Assembly: GCA_029817715.1 (NCBI GenBank)
Contig: JARUPY010000474.1
Span: 7,936,001 to 8,000,000, forward strand
Direction of reading: 5' to 3'
Source of the DNA: Melastoma dodecandrum
Lineage: Eukaryota > Streptophyta > Magnoliopsida > Myrtales > Melastomataceae
DNA: 64,000 bases
The number at the start of each line of letters is the position of its first letter. The stretch's first letter is position 1. The notes beneath the pieces are model-generated. The model made no database searches, was not told where the DNA came from, and was given only the letters and a program-made list of their open reading frames with translations. Both the position numbers and the translations under genes were made by a program. Shown here piece by piece: positions 1 to 10,959 of this stretch.

Positions 1-1440
1 CCTCTGCACAAGGTAAGAAGGAAACCTCCACCGGAACCCCTCCCGTCGACGGCCAACCCACGTAAACAGTCAACAACAACCGTGGAGAGACGTACCTCAA
101 CACCAAAATTCTCCCTCTCTCTGTTGCAGAAACGGGAACAAGCTCCCGTTTAGATGACCGATCATCTCCATTCTCCTGCCAACAATGGAGAACCAGCCCA
201 AGCTCCTCGCGGACGCTTCGTGCTTTAAGCTTCTCCATTTGACACTTGCTTGATCGAGTTTTGTTTGTTCGAAAAAGGCAGCCTGTTTCTGTGTATGAGT
301 GGAATAGCTGCCTCTGTTTTTTCGGACATAACTCGAACATCAAAGCTCCGTTTCACCTGAAATTGGTTGGAACGGATTTCTCTTTAAATTTTCTAAAACT
401 TTTGTGTTATACACTTTTCTGTTAAACATACACATCCTGGTCAAATCGCTGTTGGAGTGCAGATAGAACAGATGTGCTATCGCATTTCAGGGCAGATTCA
501 TACTAGCGCTTTTGAAACCATATTTGAGCCCTCTACAAATCTTATTCTTTGAGTTTTTGCTTTCGGGATCATCTGGTTAGTCTAAACATTCAGAAAAGAC
601 GAAGACTTCTAATGTCTCTTGCCCTTTTGCGGCAGCATGAGTATCTTGCGCACCAGGTAGCGTAATTTACTCGTTTGAGTTCTGAATGGATTAAAATTGA
701 ACGGAGAGTTAGATCTTTTAATTTACTACAATTTCTGTGTTTTACACTTTTTATTTGCAACAAGTTTAGCCTACAGTCAAACATGGTCAAACTTGATCTG
801 CGGTGCTGGCCGATTGAAACACCTTCTATTCGAATGTCTAGATTCTCCGCTACGCTGGCAGAAAACTACAGATCCATTTTTCCTAAAATTTTTCATGCAA
901 AATCATGCTTGAGTTATCTAGCATGTGACAAAATTTCATATTTTTTTGACGAAAGAGTGAGGAGTTATGAAATTTTCTTTTCTCATCATTCTGCTGGTCA
1001 GGGATTGCTTATGCAAGAGACTGAATTACATTCTTTGCTTTGTAGAATGAGATCCCCCCGTTGGATTCGTTTGAAATTTTATATTCTGATTTCTTATCAA
1101 GATACAGATCTGTAGGTTTTGATTTCACTTAGATCGGATAATTCTAAGTGAAGTTATGCTCTTATTTCCAAACCTGCGTATGCTGCATTCTCATCTATGC
1201 TACGGCTGACTTTGCGTGTGCATAATTCGCAATTCCACCGTTGGATTTTGCTGATATTTGACAAACATGCTTGTTATTAATTTTTTTACTTAATGTGCGG
1301 TTAGATCTTAAATATTTTGAATTAGTTGAAACTTGTGCTCGTTTCTTTGATTTCGAATTGTTGTTTTGGACTTTGAAAATGAAAGTCAACTAATCACTCT
1401 TACATTTTCTTTGTATGTACACTGAGCACGCAATTTTGGA
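1..1440. other. Non-coding, repeat-like AT-rich DNA
   Basis: No coding region can be supported here. Several loosely similar stretches of 100-130 bp recur (about 340-480, 675-815 and 1040-1130), each with a phrase resembling 'tggattaaaattgaacgg' followed by T-rich sequence and 'tgttttacac'-like text. Such diverged repeats are common in the untranslated leader of large plant gypsy elements, but no LTR, PBS or gag was found to prove it. The two longest ORFs overlap each other in different frames and resemble nothing I know. Confidence 0.4.
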
Positions 1441-1469
1441 AGAACAACTCCAATCTTTCGAAGACTGAC

Positions 1470-2330
1470 TTGAAGGCGCGCGTATCAAACCGCGTGGATC
1501 CACCCCGGCCTAAAAAACCGCGGGTTCGAAGACAAAGCGGCCCCAACCTTCAATCTAAGGTACAAAGGGGAGGTGCGGGCCTCCTCGAATTTCATTTTAA
1601 AAGCCCACTTGTAACGGATTACGGGCCCAAGTGCATAGGCCCGCAATCACCGCCCCTTCCCCGCTCTTTTTATCTAAATTATTGTCTGTGGTTGCGCGTG
1701 CGACTTAGGCTTTAGGTTTATACGTCGCATGCCTGATTTTAAACAAACAAACATAAGTTCGGGTCCAACGCCCGTTAAAACGTCGATAAGAGTCCGGCCC
1801 ACTCCCGGATCGGGCCCAATACCCGTCAATCAAAAGTTAAATATTTTTTAGACAAATCGCCACCCTTTTCGCATGTGGTAGGATACTAAGGTTAGTAAAT
1901 AGGAATCCCCGAACCCAGACTCTGATTTTTCCGACTTAAAATCAAAATTTTTTAACTAAGTCGGTGGCGACTCCGAACTGTTTTCCAAAGTTAAAACAAA
2001 CCCCCACTACACCCTTTTTCTTCGGAGCCATTTGGGGTGAGGTGACGGCTACTCGAGCCGCTCCTTGGGCCCTCCCCGAAATTCGCGAGCGAGGCCTTAA
2101 CGCAGCCTTTCGCTCGCCGCCTCCAGGGAACTGGAGACGGTTGGCGAAACGCCCCGCAGACCCGTTCGCGAATCAAGGGAAAGCCTAACCCGGGGTCCCT
2201 TTCCGCAGCGTCCGGCGTTCGAGCCGTAACGCCGACCGGACTGAGCCTCGGGGGAGCGGGCCCGGATCCTCGGGCTTGCCGGAACCACCGCCGCGCGCCG
2301 CTAGGCCGGAAGGGCGCGCGCACATAATTA
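1470..2330 (+). repeat. LTR-like terminal sequence plus GC-rich block
   Basis: The stretch changes abruptly from AT-rich to GC-rich. The first half has repeated 'gggcccaa' phrases and a TATA-like 'tttttatct', as seen in plant LTRs. Position 1965-1983 carries 'ggtggcgactccgaactg', which resembles the 'TGGCGACTCC' start of the tRNA-type primer-binding site used by Tat-lineage gypsy elements. About 1990-2325 is very GC-rich with many CpGs, then ends sharply at AT-rich DNA. A 110-codon ORF on the minus strand is open, but its Arg/Pro/Gly-rich composition is what GC bias alone would give. I read this as the edge of a degraded LTR element of unknown family. Confidence 0.35.
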
Positions 2331-3890
2331 TAAAAAATGAGATTTGTGAAAGGCTAACCAAAATGATCATATAAACTCTAATGGACTATTATGTATTGTC
2401 TCGTATAGTAGCATAGCCATTTAACGCAAATCGATAAAACAAAATAAAATAAAAAATAAAAGTTAAAAGTAAATTCCAACAACCCTTACCAATGTAAATG
2501 TCTGCTCCCCCACCTTAGAACTCCAAGCTCGACCATAATAAATACAAAAGGGGCATACCGGAGAAAAGGAGGAAAGATGAAGGCGACTAAAGGTAAAGAG
2601 GAGAGAGATACACAATGATTAGGCCTTGGAGAAGAATCGATTTGTTCAGTTCGTGGAAAGCTTGGCAAAATGGTGAATCCATGATGATACCTTAGGTATT
2701 TCGTGTCAACACAACAAAATGCATATCCAATCGGTTTCTCTATAGTTAGACACCACACACCATTAGGCATGAACAATATTTGTTCAACATCATACAATAT
2801 ATAATATACCGCAAACTAGTAATCTAATAATTTAATAAATTATTTTCAATATGAAACAAATAACAAGAAATTATTAGCATTTAAAAATAACTCACCTTGA
2901 CAACATAATACAAAAAACTTTGTAACTACAATTTCATAAAAATTTCATAACTAACATGGAATTTATTGTATATCTTGTTATTATTGAGCTTTGAAGTCTA
3001 AAACGTTGACATACAAAGGTTTTCTAAAGTAAGTTGCTAGGACATTTGTTTAATACTATGAAGGGATGAATAAGTCTTTTCATTCAAATAGAAACTTTTG
3101 ACACATTTTACATAACCTAGTAGTAAGATGACTTAACTTCTATAAGAATGGAAACTTTGTGAAATTTGTGTGCATGAGAGAGGTTATTAGACAAAACCGA
3201 AATGATCTGGCTATACACGTTGTTAATTAATCCATCGAATGTTTTTTGACATCTAGTAGAATAATATAGATTCAGGTTAAGATAGACGTTAGGAACAACG
3301 GTTGTATAGGACCACCTCCTATAGCGCGTCAAGCAACCTTTTTGTGTATGTGTGGTTCTTCTCTTGTTTGTTGTTTCTATGTAATCAAAGCTTATGAAAT
3401 AGTCAACAAACAAAAAGAAATGAGAACATATTTGTGATTCAGAAGGTGATACAAGACCAACCCTCTGTAGCACATGCAAGTGAAGGTATTGCACTTTTAA
3501 AAGTGACCAATTGCGCAAGTGAGTGTGAACAACTCCCCGGATACTCTCCAGGACGAACCTTTCACGATGGTGGTATCCATACCTGTCCAGCTCATCGTCA
3601 AAACTTCTCCTTGACTCTCCACCAAGTAATCCCTTGAATTTTGGCCAAGAATGCTCCACTTCCCAATAAGACTTCTCCCGGTTCCTCACCAAGTAATCTA
3701 TTGGGTTCCCATCAAGCCTACTTTACCATCCATGAATACTTTTCTTTAGCTCCTCACTAAGTATCATATGACATCCTGTTAAGACGTTCCTACACATGTG
3801 TATGCGCGTGCGCACACACATAATAAAACATGGTTACAAAACCAAGCTCGATACTCACCTTCTGTGTTGTGGAGACCAAGTTACAGGAGC
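2331..3890. other. AT-rich spacer with weak ~68-bp repeat near 3615-3780
   Basis: No recognised gene. Three imperfect copies of a phrase like 'caccaagtaatc' followed by a 'cccatcaagcc'-type tail occur at about 3618, 3686 and 3755, suggesting a decayed tandem repeat with a period near 68 bp. The 191-codon minus-strand ORF at 3117-3692 runs through it but has no family features. Confidence 0.4.
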
Positions 3891-3959
3891 ACTATCGATG
3901 AGACTTGTTCATCAAGTTGTAGTCACTTCGACAAGTGTTGAGTGTCCCATAATATACAA

Positions 3960-4240
3960 AGGAGTTCGAGAGCAATGATCGAAAAGCTCAAGTTGACAAT
4001 TGAACCTCATCATCGTCCATATCAGCTTTAGTTGCTCAGCCCCTTTTTTCGAGCCACTAAATAGGCTCGAGTCCCTTTTTCGATTGGTAAAAGATACAAG
4101 GCTGAAGTCCTCTACGATGTGATTCCAATGGACACATGTTACGTTATCATAGAAAGACCATGGCAGTATGATCGACGACCTTAGCATGATGGATTTCACA
4201 ATACTTACTCAATCAACGTCGATGACAGCAGAAAATCACG
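3960..4240 (+). pseudogene. pol: Gypsy protease-region remnant (chromovirus copy 1)
   Basis: This is the tail of the aspartic protease region. The reading begins at 'MIEKLKL' (about 3976) and continues through phrases equivalent to 'FSIGKKYKDEV', 'VIPMD' and 'GRPWQYD', which precede RT in chromoviruses. Each phrase sits in a different frame because of small indels. The catalytic DSG triad would lie upstream and is not present. The matching region of chromovirus copy 2 is at about 48.78-49.1 kb. Confidence 0.6.
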
Positions 4241-4499
4241 TTAATGCCCTTAACACCTTGACTAGTTGAGGCGTCAACTAATCAGATGCCGGTTCAACCC
4301 CATGAAGGTGTGGAACCTATGCGAGCCATTCAAGAGAGTAAAGAAGCCTTTGTAATAAAACCTAGTTGAAGCTGCCTAAGATTAGTCGAAGAAGCCTTTG
4401 TGTTAGTCCTAGTCGATGGTGCTCACGATTTGTCAAATAAGCATCCCCTAGCAGAAGAACTGACTGAAGAGTTCAATATGTTTCTTGAGAAATAGCTAG

Positions 4500-5140
4500 T
4501 TTATCTACCTCCACTACAAGACATACAACACCATATCGACTTAATTCCATGAACATCCCTTCCAATTTGACTAACTTATAGGTGCAATCCTAAGGAAGCA
4601 GCCAAACCTCAAAAGCAAGTCCACAAACTACTCCAGAAAGGCTAAGTTCGACAAAATCTAAGCCCTTGCTCTCTTCCCGTCATCTTGATGCCCCATAACT
4701 ATGGCACGTGGAGAATATGCATAGACAATTAAGCGATTAAAAGATAACGGTGAAATATCATTTTCCCATTCTGCTTGATGATATGGCAAATGAACTTCAT
4801 GGTGATATGGTATTTTCAAAGGTAGACCTACATAGTGGTTACCACCAGGTACAATTCAAGGAAAGCAACTAGTGAAAAACAACCTCCAAGACCAAGTATG
4901 TACTGTACAAGTGGCTTTTAATGCCCTTTGGCCCACCGAATAAACCCAACATCTTTATACGACTAATGGCCTATGTCTTACGACCATTCATGGGGAAGTT
5001 TGTCGTCATATACTTTGACGATATACTCATCAACAATCAAAGCACGTTGGAAAATGTCGACCATCTCACATATGAGAACGTTGTTCAGTACATTTTAAAA
5101 TGAGAAGTTGTAGGAACTTCAAGAAGTGCAAGCTTTTCTA
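4500..5140 (+). pseudogene. pol: Gypsy reverse transcriptase remnant (chromovirus copy 1)
   Basis: RT copies element RNA into DNA. The reading starts with 'PPLQDIQHHIDLIP' near 4507, then 'LDDMANELHGDMVFSKVDL' (about 4780-4830) and the palm segment 'MPFGPPNKPNIF' at 4921. The catalytic box is 'YFDDIL' near 5010, with both aspartates kept. The longest open stretch is only 60 codons (4921-5103); upstream parts have in-frame stops. This is family-level certain but not functional. Confidence 0.8.
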
Positions 5141-5149
5141 GCCGAGCGT

Positions 5150-5830
5150 AGAGTTCATTGGCTATGTGGTGTCCGCTGACAAAATCAGAGCCGACCAAAG
5201 CATTGGTCAATACCTCAGAACTTCCATGACGTTCGAAGATTCGATAGACTACCTTCATTCAACAGAGGGCCCATCATAAGGTTTAGTTTGATCGCATCCA
5301 CATTGATTGAGCGTTTAAAGGGACACCAGTTTGAGTGGATTCTAACTGCCGAAGCCGTCTTCAATTAACTGAAGCAGAGTATGAGTGAAGTGCCAATCCT
5401 TTGTCTGCCTGACTTTTGATAATGTTCAAAGTTGTGTGATACATCAGAGTTGGAATAGGAGTCTTGTTGCCAAACAGAAGGCCTACAACCTTTTAAGTGA
5501 AATCTTAATGGAGTCAGGTCAACTACTTGACCTACAACAATGAGTTTTTAGCCATCGTTCGAGTACGCAAGACTTGGAGTCATTACTTTTTGCATCACAA
5601 GTTAGTGTTGCTCACCAACTATAAAATACTTAAGTACAACAATGGTTAGCACAAGCTCAATCGACGACATGCAAGGTTGGTATAATTCCTACAATCCTTC
5701 ACCTTTGTACTAAAACATAAGCCCAGGGTGAATAATGTTGTTGATGATGCTCTATTGAGGAAGGTAGCCCTAATTTTAGTTATGGAGACAAAACTTATTG
5801 AGTTCAAGAACTTGAAGGATTTCTAAAGGG
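5150..5830 (+). pseudogene. pol: RT thumb and RNase H remnant (chromovirus copy 1)
   Basis: A phrase equivalent to 'EFIGYVVSADKI' at about 5150-5190 marks the RT connection. It is followed by traces of RNase H: 'GVLLPNRRP'-like text near 5460, 'FLAIVRVRKTWSHY' near 5550, and 'VNNVVDDALLRK'-like text near 5735. Frame changes several times and no catalytic triad can be read continuously. Confidence 0.6.
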
Positions 5831-5989
5831 ACAACGAAGACTTTGGAAGAGAATGGATTCTTCAACAAAATGGTTGAAGATTGCTTTCATAAGAGTTCAC
5901 CTTAAGAGCTACTCGTTTAAGAAGTTCATGGTGGAGAAATCATAAACCACTTAGAAGTCGACAAGATCATGCCGATCTTACAAGACAAC

Positions 5990-6990
5990 TTTTACTAGCA
6001 TCATAGAAAGGCAGGTTCGAAGTCTTATCTCATGATGTACTCTGTGTTGGTAGTCGAAGAACCGAGTCCAGCCACAAGGTATCTGCACTCCATTTCTTGT
6101 TCCAAAGCGACCATGAGAGCGTATGAGGATGGATTTTGTGTTAGGTTTACCTATGTTGCAAAGAAAGAAGGATTCGATCATGGTAGTGGTTGATCGATTT
6201 TCAAAGATGGTGCTTTCTTATCTTAATAGAAGAAAAACAAGGGCACCAACGTATCAGACCTATCATTTCGAGATGTGCTAAGGTTACATGGAGTTCCCAA
6301 GTTTATCGTGCCAGATTGAGATAAAAGTTTTTAAGCTATTTTGTGAAGACACTTTAACACAAGCTAGGAGCCAAGCTCGTCTTCAGTACTGCTTGTCTTC
6401 TTAGATTGATGACCAAACTGAGGTAGTCAATCGAACTATGGCTACAATTCTTGGAACATTGTTATCGAAGAACAGAAAGGACTGGGACATCATGCTCTCC
6501 CATGCAAAGTTTGCCTATAATTGAGTTCTTAGTTTGACAACAAAGCCCTCACCTTTTGAGGTAGTATATGGCATAAACCCCTTTGTCCCAGTAGGACTAT
6601 TGCCCCAACCGGAATCTTGGACAGTCACTTGAGAAGCTGAAAAACGTGATTAGGCTACTTCATAAGAGCATTCATGTCCAGATCGAGAAGGTGAACCAAT
6701 GCTATCAGCTGTAGGCCAATTGAGGGCAAGAAGAGAAGATCTTTCTTTCAGAAGACTTGGTTTGGATACACCCCTGAAAGCAAAGATTTCCAACTAAGAG
6801 AAAGAACAAGATGTTATGTTGGGCGAAAGGTCCTTTCAAGATCTTCGAACACATAAATAACAATGCTTATAGGGTTGATGTTATTGGAGTTTGGAGACTT
6901 TATCACTTAAAACGTTTAGGACCTCATGCCATTCATCGAAGATGAGGATCATCCAAGTTTGAGGACAAGCTTCTCTCAACAAGGGGAAGA
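5990..6990 (+). pseudogene. pol: Integrase remnant with C-terminal tail (chromovirus copy 1)
   Basis: Integrase inserts element DNA into the chromosome. The catalytic core is recognised by 'MDFVLGLP' and 'MVVVDRFSKM' at about 6130-6215 and by a 'VNRTMATIL'-like phrase near 6430-6450. The C-terminal part reads like the GPF(Y/H) module ('GPFKIFEHI'-like near 6830), and ends with the acidic 'EDDHPSLR..FSQQGEDD' type tail near 6950-6990. Stops and indels interrupt it throughout. I could not read a chromodomain with confidence. Confidence 0.7.
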
Positions 6991-6999
6991 TGATGTGGG

Positions 7000-7690
7000 T
7001 ATGACTAATCTCGAAGAAACTCGCCTCGACCATGGTCATGGAATTGTCACCCTTCTCACAATCGACTAAACGAGCAAGAAGACAAACATTCGACTAAGGA
7101 GATAACTCGAAGATAGAATTCCAGTCGATCGAAGTGGCCTATTCGAGAAGCATTCAACTAGCCGACCAATGAAGTATTTCAAGAGCAGTCAATCGACTAT
7201 AATGAAGCAGCTAAGAAGTTTTTCTCCATCCATAAGACATCTACAATAATCATTTATTTTCCTTAGTGCCTGTAGATCTGGGGTGCATGTCATTATTTCC
7301 TATGTAAACATTTGACATTCTAGTTAAGCATTTATGTTTGGGCGTTCTCTACATAATGTGCTTGTATCCGTTAAGAAGGAACTAGAATTAAGAATCTAAG
7401 CAAACTCCCTCTGTAAGAATTATGTCGTTTGACCATATTTTCTCTTGGTGATTCCGACGGTAGTTGAGTTAGAGTGTTTCGTGTTGGTACTGGTGTATCT
7501 ATATCTGCCAATTCGTTCCTCATCCTCGTCTTTGCCCACAATGGTGTTATATGTATTTGTGTTATGGTCGAGTTTATCCGAGTAATTTATACAGTGGTAT
7601 ATGTATCCATTGTAGTTGTTCTCGAACCTATCTTTCATCCATTTACCCAGGTTTTGTATTTAGCACACTCACTCATTTGACGTCGTATAC
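7000..7690 (+). repeat. 3' LTR of chromovirus copy 1 (approximate limits)
   Basis: Sequence directly after the integrase tail. Its last 250 bp align by eye with 45900-46160, just before the primer-binding site of chromovirus copy 2: both have 'tggattccga'-like text, 'gagt(t/c)tatccgagt' and 'gtatcca(t)tg' in the same order. That identifies both as LTRs of one family. I could not fix the outer ends or a target duplication. The LTR contains many 'tcga' motifs, and 7240-7420 is AT-rich. Confidence 0.55.
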
Positions 7691-8160
7691 TCGAAATTAT
7701 CGATTTTCGCATTAATTAATTGTAGAACTCACCTCCAAATGTAACCACACATATATGTGGACATTATCCCTAGTAAGAGATTGAAAAGAAATAGTCCATA
7801 TTTGAGTACAAATGTATGTGGATGTTCATTTACCTACATAAATTCATATGAAACCTTCTTAAATGAGAAGCAAATACTTTCCAAAATATGGCTGGTATGA
7901 TCTATTAGTTTTTTCGGGTAAGAAACTCTGGTCTAATTAGTATTAATTAGATCAATTATGACTTAATTAGTTTCCCTTTGATTTGGTCAATATTCCTTAA
8001 ATTATTTATGAATAATTAATTAATTGAAATCTATTTATGAAAACAAATTTCTTTGTTTATTAGAGACCGTAAGCAATCATCTGGTCGTGTAAAAGTATAT
8101 TTCCATCATCATTCCATTAATTCAAGGAATGTTTGCACTCACATAACATTTATCATAATA
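7691..8160. other. AT-rich spacer before solo LTR
   Basis: No coding features were seen. The stretch contains 'taattaattaa'-rich DNA and ends in the left target duplication ACATT of the solo LTR. Confidence 0.4.
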
Positions 8161-8165
8161 ACATT
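8161..8165. repeat. Target-site duplication ACATT (left)
   Basis: ACATT lies directly before the TG of the solo LTR, and the same 5 bp follows its CA at 10207-10211. A five-base duplication is the normal size for copia integrase. Confidence 0.85.
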
Positions 8166-9073
8166 TGTTGATATGGTTTATATGATGAGTCGTACAGTAG
8201 ACTAAGTTGCTATGACCATACAGAAGCTGAGCTGACCATTACATAAGCTTGACAGCAGTAACCTTCTGTAACTTAAATATCATTCCTAAAATAGGAAAAA
8301 TATCACGAAAATATTTTCTACATCCTCCAATGATCATTCCAGATCAAATGATATGATTAGAAAATATTTCCATAATTAGATATTTTAATAATTAATTAAC
8401 TAATTAGTAATTATTTATTAATTATCTTTATTATTTTATTAATTCAAATGAGAAATATTCCTTGGAATATTATTTGAATTATTATTAACATATTATCTAG
8501 TAAGACAAACCATAAAAATAAAAAATAATATAATTTTCTTATTTATGGAAATTATACTGTCAAATATGGAAATTTCTTATTAACCGTCTCGGAGGAGATT
8601 ATGTTAATAAGAAACATCGTTCAATCATGCAAATGATATGTTTAACGTCTAAATTCCTGGATGAATTAATCTGGAACGTTTCAACTCATTTTGGAAATAA
8701 ATCATTGATTATTTCCATCTATAGGAGGTCAATGATTTGACCAGACCGAACCTTCTGTAGTGCTCTGTCATGGGATTAAATTATCCCATTAACGTTAAAT
8801 TAATTTTGGATAGTCCTTAACGGATATATGCACTATGTAATGATAAGATTTCTCAAATTGGAAATGAAATATCTTTTCTTTGTAATTATAGAATGTCGTG
8901 GACACAATCAGTCCCCAACCTTCTATAATGCGTTATCTTGGGATTGGAGAATCTGATTGATACGAAATCCATTAGAGAATGTCACAATTTGATTTATGCA
9001 TTAAGAGAATGCATCTAGTCGCATTGTATTTTTAGTAAAATAAACTTCCTTAATAATAGAATGACGAAATGGT

Positions 9074-9082
9074 TCTATAAAG
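9074..9082 (+). promoter_or_regulatory. TATA-like box in solo copia LTR
   Basis: 'tctataaag' lies about 900 bp into the LTR, just before the change from AT-rich to more GC-rich sequence. This is the expected place for the U3/R boundary promoter of a SIRE-type LTR. Confidence 0.45.
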
Positions 9083-9289
9083 AGAAAACCCAAAAATAAT
9101 TTGGTAGGTTTTGTGAGTGGTGGTAAGTCTTGGCACTCTTGCAGCGTTATTATGGTGTTTTAACGTGTGTTTTGAGTGTGTAAGATGGAGTATCCAGACG
9201 AGCGTTCTCGCAGGAGGTTATTACAACAAGCATTTTGGAGACGCTTGTGAGTACGGATCTGAAGGACTCGACCGGAACACTGTCCTAAC

Positions 9290-9625
9290 TTCGAACTACG
9301 TTCAACTGGGCCTGGGGAGAAGGGTCGCTGGTTGGCGAGTTGACGTACAGAGTTGGTCGGAGAGAAGGAGTCCGTAGTAGGCGTAAGTGGTGAGGGACTG
9401 ACAACCTTTTGTAGTTGGTTATCCTGTTTGTTTGTTGTTTGCAACATCTATGCATTGGTGAAGCCACTCCGTACGGGTCGATGGCTACTGATCTAAAGGA
9501 GTTGGCCGAGAAGCTGTCCGTAACGTCGAGCTGCGTGCGGCAGGACCTTGGGAGAAGGTTGCTAGTTGGTCCAGGAGAAGGAATCCGTAGCAGGCGCAAG
9601 TGGTGAGAGACTGCAGCCTCCTGTA
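9290..9625 (+). repeat. Two-copy internal duplication in solo LTR
   Basis: Two related blocks share 'gggagaagg.tgct.gttgg' (9316 and 9548) and 'tccgtag.aggcg.aagtggtgag' (about 9370 and 9583). The spacing is about 213-232 bp, so the copies have acquired indels. It lies downstream of the TATA-like box, in the R/U5 part of the LTR. Confidence 0.6.
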
Positions 9626-10206
9626 GACGTTTATCTTTGTTGTTTTGCAGGTTAAATTAAAAACACAATAAGATGAGCCCATCAGATGTCGTCCCAACAC
9701 GTGGAGGAAGCGTCAACGAGCCTAATCCAGAATTCACAGAAAGGACAACCCGCTACTGAGTCATAGAAGGTTGAAGCTTCCAGCCAGGGTTCTGTGATCA
9801 CTGGGTCTAGTTGATTTCCTTGTGATTCACTTAGATGCATCCCAATCTCAGCAAGAGAGTTTCTTTCATTGGTTAAGTTAGTCTTACCGCACGTGGTTAA
9901 GGAAATTACTTTCTTTCACCACATAAGGTTCTACCTTCTACATTATAATCACTATCTCAATGTATTAGTGAAAACGGCCGAAAGTGGACGTAGGCGTATT
10001 TATTGAACCATTATAAAACCTTTGAGTTCTCCAAATTCATTTTGAATTCCATTTGACACCTTCTATAATTACAGAAGCTTGAACGAAAGGTTCTGTTTTA
10101 CAACAACTTTCTTCTACTGTAAGGGTTGTGAAAAAGCATTAAAGAAATCCTTAATTGGATTTAACACAAATTCACCTCCCCTCTTAGTGTAATCTTTGGG
10201 CTAACA

Positions 10207-10211
10207 ACATT
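10207..10211. repeat. Target-site duplication ACATT (right)
   Basis: Exact match of the 5 bp at 8161-8165, directly after the terminal CA of the solo LTR. Confidence 0.85.
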
Positions 10212-10589
10212 TTATAGCGTACAATACAAGCTTCCATGCATTACAAAAGTAAGGTTCTCTATGGTTCATAATCAAAGTCACAACAACATATATTTATTAT
10301 GATATAAATATTAGCGAGTTTAACACGTCTCCTGGGAATCAGATGACAACACATATCTAACCCATTACATATCAGTTTTAAAGGATATACACGGTAAAGT
10401 CGCTAACCCATTAGCTTCATGTTGTGTCAAATGGCATGACAATAAAGGCGGGAATTTGATAGAAATGACATTGTGTATTATCACAGAGACTTGAAGATTG
10501 TAATGAATTAATTAGCAAGTAATAATTAGTAACATAATTTGCCAAAATATTTAGAAGAAAGCTTGTGATATGAGACATGGTATTGCTTT
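10212..10589. other. Anonymous spacer between solo LTR and copia fragment
   Basis: About 380 bp of AT-rich DNA. No ORF, repeat or motif that I recognise. Confidence 0.4.
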
Positions 10590-10599
10590 AATAAAGTAA

Positions 10600-10950
10600 T
10601 CTAGATCATCAAGAGCTTCATCGATTTCCTCTGGTTCTTTTTGTGAAAGAAAACAGAGTGTTCATAGAAGGCATTTACGGAACATCTTATCTGAATACCT
10701 TTATTAAAGTCTCCTATGTCTTGGTCTATATGATGTCGTTTTTGATATAGAGCCGGTGCTTTAAAATCATTTTGTTGATCATTCTGAGATGATTCTTCAG
10801 CATTTTCAATTATTCGTTCAGGTTCCTTTTGAAAATCGGGAACAAAAGGTTCTCCCACATCATCTGTAGAAGGTAGGTATTCTACATAACTTTCTATAGG
10901 TTCTAAAAATATTACATTTCTTGTATTATCTTTGTAGGTGAGTCATTAAA
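10600..10950 (-). pseudogene. pol: Linker before copia RT, truncated (copy 1)
   Basis: The acidic, Gln/Asn-rich linker ('AEESSQNDQQNDFKAPALYQ') and the 'HHIDQDIGDFNKGIQ' phrase correspond to the 'HPIDQVIGDI..GVQTRRS' motif that begins the RT region of SIRE-type elements. The homology stops about 30 codons later. RT and RNase H are missing. Confidence 0.7.
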
Positions 10951-10959
10951 TTTCACTTA

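Larger units (their letters stand above)
3900..7690 (+). mobile_element. Degenerate Ty3/gypsy chromovirus-like element, copy 1 (5'-truncated)
   Basis: Domains occur in the gypsy order protease, reverse transcriptase, RNase H, integrase, then a 3' LTR, all on the plus strand and all broken by stops and frameshifts. Protein phrases match the Reina/CRM-like chromovirus type: 'PPLQDIQHHIDLIP' before RT, 'YFDDIL' in RT and 'MVVVDRFSKM' in integrase, with a C-terminal tail of the 'EDDHPSLR' kind. Gag and the 5' LTR are absent. A second copy of the same family lies at 45.5-51.5 kb; the two share LTR phrases such as 'gagt(t/c)tatccgagt'. The left boundary is approximate. Confidence 0.8.
8166..10206 (+). 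repeat. Solo SIRE/Maximus-type copia LTR (2041 bp)
   Basis: The LTR begins TGTTGATATGG and ends GGGCTAACA, with ACATT repeated on both sides. Its start resembles the start of the minus-strand copia LTR ending at 26626 (TGTTATATAGG followed by a 'GATGATGAG' phrase). Its end has 'cacctcccctcttagtgtaa', the counterpart of the 'ttacactaaggggggtgaa' end at 24455. Length is close to that LTR (2172 bp). No internal element DNA flanks it, so it is a product of LTR-LTR recombination. It has a TATA-like box near 9074 and an internal duplication at 9290-9620. Confidence 0.88.

Noticed and set aside
1991..2323. 110-codon ORF in the GC-rich block
   Set aside because: High GC lowers stop frequency on all frames; four overlapping ORFs of similar length occur here. 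The Arg/Pro/Gly-rich text carries no motif. I also considered ribosomal DNA but recognised no rRNA sequence.
3117..3692. 191-codon minus-strand ORF
   Set aside because: No domain or repeat signature, composition typical of random AT-rich DNA, and it overlaps a decayed tandem repeat. Length alone is not enough.
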